Shown: piece by piece, positions 11,407-15,004 of the stretch
How the letters are laid out: every line of letters begins with the position of its first letter
Position numbering within the stretch: the stretch's first letter is position 1
From: Candidatus Zixiibacteriota bacterium
GTDB lineage: Bacteria > SM23-81
Assembly: GCA_030628225.1 (NCBI GenBank)
Contig: DAOVRJ010000030.1
Location: 1 to 15,004 of the forward strand
DNA length: 15,004 nt
Direction of reading: 5' to 3'
Notes under the pieces: generated by a model
Told to the model about the DNA's origin: nothing
Seen by the model: only the letters and a program-made list of their open reading frames with translations
The model's database searches: none
Position numbers and translations under genes: made by a program

Positions 11407-14220
11407 TCAATAATTCCATCCGAAGAAAAATTGTACCCTCGTTCGAGGAAAGATAGTGTCGAAGTCGGTGATCTTGGCAAAATCGAGGCGAAGCACGGTG
11501 AAATAGCCCATTCTGGCCCGCAGACCGATGCCGAAGGCACCGTGGACCTGATACAGCTCCTCCTTTAGGCTGAGATTCTCATTCCAGGCGTTGCCCACGT
11601 CCAGGAAAATGGCACCTCTGATGGCCCGGAGCTCCAAATTCCCAAAGGGGAAACCCACCAGGAGGTTGTCGATCACCGGCACCCTGAGCTCATTGTTCAG
11701 CAGAATCAGCTTCCGGCCCATGAAGTGTCGACGTGGATACCCTCTCATATCCCAACTTCCTCCCATATAAAATATCTGGGGCTCTACCCCTTGACTGTAG
11801 CGGCCAACCAGCCGGACGGCATGAGAGATCCTGTGGCTTATCCGGAAATATTGACGCAAATCAGCCATTACCGCTCGGTTAAACACACGCCCCGACCGGG
11901 GTTCCCAGGTGAGTCCCAGGGTGAGCTTCATCCTGGAACCGTCCATGGGCCCCACCGGCCCCCACAGGGAAGTGTCCTTGATGAAGGAAAAATAGGAAGA
12001 GGACAAAATAGTCGATCTGCTCTTTCCGGTGTCGTAATTCTCCTTGTCCGAATTCTTCAGCAAGGTGCTCAGCTCTATTCGGTGAAACTTTGAAAACGGG
12101 TGGCTGGCGGTGACAAAAGCCCCGAACTGCCGCTCGTAATACCAGCCGTAATAGTCGTCGAAGTAATCGTCCACAAAGTGAAAGCCCCCTCCCCCGAAAT
12201 TAGTGCGGCGAGATAGGTTGAAATAGCTAAAACCGAGGTTGAAGCTGGAGAGAAAATCCCGCCGGGCGCTGGCGATGTTATTGACCAGGAAATAGTACTG
12301 GTGGTCTCCCAGCATGTCCGTCAGGGCAACCTGGAAACCTCCGCCGACGCCGAAAACGGGATCATAGGAGACGGCACTCTGGGCGATGTCCAGGGAGAGC
12401 TTCTTTCGATATCTGACCAGGGAAGGGGCCCGGGGGGCAGTGAGCTTCGCCGGCCGCCAAGGATCTCCCCCATCTGACCGTAAGGCCAACACCCCGGGCT
12501 CCAGGGAATCGGGGATTCCCATGCGATAGATCTGGAACTGCTGATTCCCATAGGCGGAGAAAACAAGCTGCCGGCCATCGACGGACCAGTCGGGGTCAAA
12601 GGCACCGGTTATGATATTGGTCAGCCGATGAACACTCCGATCCCCTTCGCCGACATCCAGAATGTAAAGGTTAAAAACACCTTTCCTGTCCGAGGAAAAG
12701 GCAATACGGTCTCCCTCCGGCGACCAGGAGGGTGCGTAGTCGTTATGAGATCCCTCTGTCAGCTGCTCTATCTCTCCTTCCCCAATGCGATACAGGTATA
12801 GGCTGTGAAATCCCCGGCGGCCCTGAGGCGATCGATCCGAACTGAAAGCCAAAAACCGGCCATCGGGAGACCAACTGGGATCCCTATCGTCATAAATGTC
12901 TGCCGTCAATCGGCTAAGCGCTCCTCCCTGGATCTCCACCATATAGAGATCCACATGACCATGAAAATCTGCGCCGGAGAAAACGATTTCATCGCCCCCG
13001 GGGGACCAACATGGTGAGGACAGGGAAATTAGACTGGGGAACTTAAACTTGTGGACGACACAGCCGGTCTCTATATCCATTAAATTGAGAACGTCCGTCT
13101 CCCGCGATTTGGATATGAAGGCCAGCACTCCGTCGCCGGAAAGGTTCAGCTTGCTTCTGTGCAAGTGCAGCGATTCGAACTCCGGGCTCCGTTCGCCACG
13201 GACCAGCCTCCTCTCCTTATTTCCCTCCTCACCGGGAGTTAATAGATAGATGGCCTCGTAACCCATCCTGTTGGACATGAAGACCACTCCCTCCTCACCC
13301 AAGCCCATCGCCGGGCAAACGGCCGGTTTGAGATTAGAACCCACAGTGGTCAGTTGATCGGCCACCTGTTCGGGCATATCATGGTCCTTCATCAGGGGAA
13401 AGTAGCGCTTTTTCAGGCTATACTGCCATTGTCTGTCCAGCTCCTTCAGGGAGCAGCCCAGTGTGATCTCCAGCACATCGCGAAATTTCTTGGCCTTCCA
13501 CCAATTTTCGAAAAGGCGCAGGATTTTATCCTCACCGTATCGCTGGGCGATGAACTCCACGGCGGATTGTCCTTCCTTATACATCTGAAAAGTGCCGTTG
13601 ATCCGGTACATCTGTTCTAGGGGAACCAGGTTTCCGGAGATAACTGCATCTCGCATGACCATCTCGGCCCGGGCGTCCCAGCGGCCCGACCAGTATTCGG
13701 CCAGCCCCTCTATCATCCACAGGGGGGGCAGATAATACTGGAATTTGTCGTGGTCGCGGAGCACAATCCTGAGCTTGGCCAGGTTGAACACATGCACCAG
13801 CTCATGCCGGATGGTTCGATCCAAGCGAGCATAAGAACCGTTGAAGGGAATGACCACGCGACCCTTCATGAACTCCATGAACCCGCCCACACTTTCCGGC
13901 AGCATATAGGGGGTGGTATTGGTCTGTTGAAAATAATTGTGAGCGCTGTAGAGAATCAGGGGAATGGGCCGGGAGAGGGGCTGGTGAAACTTGGCGGCCA
14001 GCTCTCGGTAGCTCCTCTCGGCCATGGCCGCTGCCGCCTCGGCCAGCATCCTTTCCTGCGGATAGAAGTACACCTCGAAGTGGTCGGTTTTCATCACCTG
14101 CCACTTGAAATCGGTGTACTGTATCTTGTTCTTCCCGAAGTAAAACTGGGCCTGGCCTTCGGACAACAGGCCGAAGATACAGATCAGGCTGATGGTGAGA
14201 ATGATGCTCAATCTTCTCAT
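11407..14220 (-). CDS. Peptidase-MA-like zinc metallopeptidase / TolB-type PD40 propeller / Omp85 barrel fusion
   Basis: A 937-residue outer-membrane protein in three parts. After a signal peptide (cleavage GQA|QFYFG near 24), residues about 40-270 form a gluzincin-type peptidase domain: RHELVH with the HExxH motif at 139-143 and EGLAEYW at 171-177, E171 being the expected third zinc ligand. Residues about 295-565 carry six propeller repeats of PD40/TolB type, clearest at PSWSPDGRFLAFSSDR (448-463), PSWSPEGDRIAFSSDR (497-512) and PDWSVDGRQLVFSA (543-556). Residues about 605-937 are an Omp85/BamA-type barrel with GGSWDMRGYP (820-829), the conserved loop-6 RGY element, and an aromatic C-terminus, RVQFFFGWNY. 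No POTRA repeat was seen where Omp85 proteins normally have them. Longer frames start at TTG 14262 or ATG 14250, but ATG 14220 starts directly at the signal peptide; its ribosome site (AGAAGAG) is moderate. Architecture suggests periplasmic proteolysis or binding coupled to an outer-membrane barrel; substrate unknown. Confidence 0.87.
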   Translation of the reverse strand: MRRLSIILTISLICIFGLLSEGQAQFYFGKNKIQYTDFKWQVMKTDHFEVYFYPQERMLAEAAAAMAERSYRELAAKFHQPLSRPIPLILYSAHNYFQQTNTTPYMLPESVGGFMEFMKGRVVIPFNGSYARLDRTIRHELVHVFNLAKLRIVLRDHDKFQYYLPPLWMIEGLAEYWSGRWDARAEMVMRDAVISGNLVPLEQMYRINGTFQMYKEGQSAVEFIAQRYGEDKILRLFENWWKAKKFRDVLEITLGCSLKELDRQWQYSLKKRYFPLMKDHDMPEQVADQLTTVGSNLKPAVCPAMGLGEEGVVFMSNRMGYEAIYLLTPGEEGNKERRLVRGERSPEFESLHLHRSKLNLSGDGVLAFISKSRETDVLNLMDIETGCVVHKFKFPSLISLSSPCWSPGGDEIVFSGADFHGHVDLYMVEIQGGALSRLTADIYDDRDPSWSPDGRFLAFSSDRSPQGRRGFHSLYLYRIGEGEIEQLTEGSHNDYAPSWSPEGDRIAFSSDRKGVFNLYILDVGEGDRSVHRLTNIITGAFDPDWSVDGRQLVFSAYGNQQFQIYRMGIPDSLEPGVLALRSDGGDPWRPAKLTAPRAPSLVRYRKKLSLDIAQSAVSYDPVFGVGGGFQVALTDMLGDHQYYFLVNNIASARRDFLSSFNLGFSYFNLSRRTNFGGGGFHFVDDYFDDYYGWYYERQFGAFVTASHPFSKFHRIELSTLLKNSDKENYDTGKSRSTILSSSYFSFIKDTSLWGPVGPMDGSRMKLTLGLTWEPRSGRVFNRAVMADLRQYFRISHRISHAVRLVGRYSQGVEPQIFYMGGSWDMRGYPRRHFMGRKLILLNNELRVPVIDNLLVGFPFGNLELRAIRGAIFLDVGNAWNENLSLKEELYQVHGAFGIGLRARMGYFTVLRLDFAKITDFDTIFPRTRVQFFFGWNY

Positions 14221-14352
14221 TATAGGCTCTTCTGCCGCTAGTAACTCCATGTTAAACGTCAAGACATGCCCTCATAATATGCTCTTCATATCCTCTAAAA
14301 ATTGTGGGTTTAGGTATTGAAAGTGAAGTGTTAACAGCTAAGAGCCTTCAGA
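14221..14352. other. Short intergenic region upstream of the Omp85 fusion operon
   Basis: These 132 bases must hold the start signals of the fusion operon unless it is read through from the methyltransferase gene. No convincing promoter or terminator is visible: TTAACA at 14333-14328 on the minus strand is the best -35-like hexamer, but its downstream partner, TAAACC, is poor. No T-run hairpin follows the methyltransferase stop. Confidence 0.4.
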
Positions 14353-15004
14353 CTACGTAGCCTGCTTTCTAGCCAAAACCACTAAAGTCTCGGATATCCC
14401 CAAAAACATAGGGAAAATCTTAACTCTCTGTAAGTTTGCTGATTTTAACTCTACCTCGATCTCCCCAAGACTTACTGGATACCAAGAGGTTTTTTTCATT
14501 AACCTCTTCTTTTTCCTCAAAAATCCTTGCCGACAATTTCTATGACTATAGGCGATAATCACGAACGACTTACTTGTCCTTCTAAATTCGTTGAGAACTC
14601 TTTCTCTGACTAAAGGGGGCAGATGACCAAATAGGCGAAGGCAAATGGCTAAATCGAAATAATTATCTTCGAAAGATAGAGATTCTGCATCTCCCACATT
14701 AAGTTTTACCTTGTTTTTATAAGAAGAGTTACTTCGTTTCGCGGCTGCTTGCTCTATCATTTCACGCGAAATATCTACACCTTCTACTTGGAAACCTTTC
14801 CTGGCTAAAAAGAGCGAAAGCCTACCTGTACCACATGGCAAATCTAATAATTTTGCAGGTGGCGTTATGCCCGCTTGTTTTATAGACTTATCAATTAAAG
14901 CTTTCTCCCGCCTGTCTATAAAATAGCCCTTAATATTATGAAATCGCTCCCTATCATACTTTCTAGCAACTTCTCTATCGCTGTAGTATTTTCTTGCTTT
15001 ATAA
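14353..15004 (-). CDS. Class I SAM-dependent methyltransferase, N-terminus beyond window
   Basis: The frame is open from the right edge to the TAG at 14353 and yields 216 residues; the start codon lies outside. Translation from the edge gives YYSDREVARKYDRERFH, the usual lead-in of small class I methyltransferases. The SAM-binding motif I LLDLPCGTGRLSL follows, then VEGVDISREMIEQA (acidic residue for the ribose), VGDAESLSF (motif II) and YFDLAICLRLFGHLP. These mark an intact Rossmann-type SAM fold. The C-terminal part (RKKKRLMKKTSWYPVSLGEIE) resembles the small-molecule or lipid methyltransferase type, but the substrate cannot be told. An apparent start at 14841 is only a TTG inside motif I. 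Base composition stands apart from its neighbours: three 60-base lines counted by hand gave about 32-40% GC, against roughly 60% in the receptor operon, suggesting a different origin. No link to the neighbouring envelope genes is evident. Confidence 0.85.
   Translation of the reverse strand, partial: YKARKYYSDREVARKYDRERFHNIKGYFIDRREKALIDKSIKQAGITPPAKLLDLPCGTGRLSLFLARKGFQVEGVDISREMIEQAAAKRSNSSYKNKVKLNVGDAESLSFEDNYFDLAICLRLFGHLPPLVRERVLNEFRRTSKSFVIIAYSHRNCRQGFLRKKKRLMKKTSWYPVSLGEIEVELKSANLQRVKIFPMFLGISETLVVLARKQAT

Noticed and set aside
14354-14361. CTACGTAG palindrome at the methyltransferase stop as an operator or terminator
   Set aside because: Eight bases with no loop and no T-run; such palindromes are expected by chance.
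14841-14841. TTG at 14841 as the methyltransferase start
   Set aside because: It falls inside SAM motif I (LLDLPCGTG), and the frame continues upstream to the window edge with typical methyltransferase residues.
1-15004. CRISPR arrays, insertion sequences, tRNA or rRNA genes, phage genes
   Set aside because: No regularly spaced direct repeats, transposase-like frames, cloverleaf sequences or structural phage proteins were seen on either strand.

Overview
The window looks like a chromosomal stretch from a didermic (Gram-negative) bacterium, probably an uncultured lineage of the Fibrobacteres-Chlorobi-Bacteroidetes (FCB) side of the tree (KSB1-, Zixibacteria- or Latescibacteria-like). Three things suggest this. 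A TonB-dependent receptor with a carboxypeptidase-regulatory-like N-terminal domain, a very large secreted protein with a type IX-secretion-like C-terminal domain, and a PorV/PorQ-family outer-membrane protein lie in one operon. A PD40-propeller/Omp85 fusion is present. Every gene except one has GC-rich codon use. The phylum is an inference from protein families; no rRNA gene is present to settle it. Seven of the eight larger genes are predicted to act in the periplasm or outer membrane.

Layout. 1-458 (minus): 5' part of an exported M23 peptidase, preceded by a perfect TTGACA-N17-TATAAT promoter (517-545). 459-802: intergenic, with that promoter, a terminator-like structure and a 25-codon small ORF with a good ribosome site (589-666), and a strong intrinsic terminator (733-771) that closes the operon upstream. 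803-7937 (minus, transcribed from right to left): a three-gene operon of TonB-dependent receptor (4989-7937), secreted multidomain protein with a sorting-like C-terminus (1985-4912) and PorV/PorQ-like barrel (803-1894). A perfect 13-bp hairpin sits between the last two genes. 7938-8445: AT-rich divergent promoter region. 8446-10242 (plus): PpiD-like membrane-anchored peptidyl-prolyl isomerase/chaperone. 10244-14220 (minus): two-gene operon of a 937-aa fusion of zinc metallopeptidase, six-bladed TolB-like propeller and Omp85 barrel, followed 8 nt later by an eight-bladed BamB-like PQQ-propeller lipoprotein. This operon converges on the PpiD-like gene with one base between the stop codons. 14353-15004 (minus): C-terminal 216 residues of a class I SAM methyltransferase, clearly more AT-rich than the rest and probably a separate acquisition.

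How the genes may work together. The right-hand group (PpiD-like chaperone, BamB-like propeller, peptidase-propeller-Omp85 fusion) looks like an outer-membrane protein folding or quality-control set in which the Omp85 barrel has a protease and a propeller in place of visible POTRA domains. The left-hand operon looks like an uptake or export unit: a TonB-driven channel, a large surface or secreted partner, and a PorV-like protein that could handle that partner's C-terminal domain. The strongest candidates for a little-described system are the peptidase-propeller-Omp85/BamB-like pair and the receptor/sorting-domain protein/PorV trio. No tRNA, rRNA, CRISPR array, transposase or prophage gene was seen.
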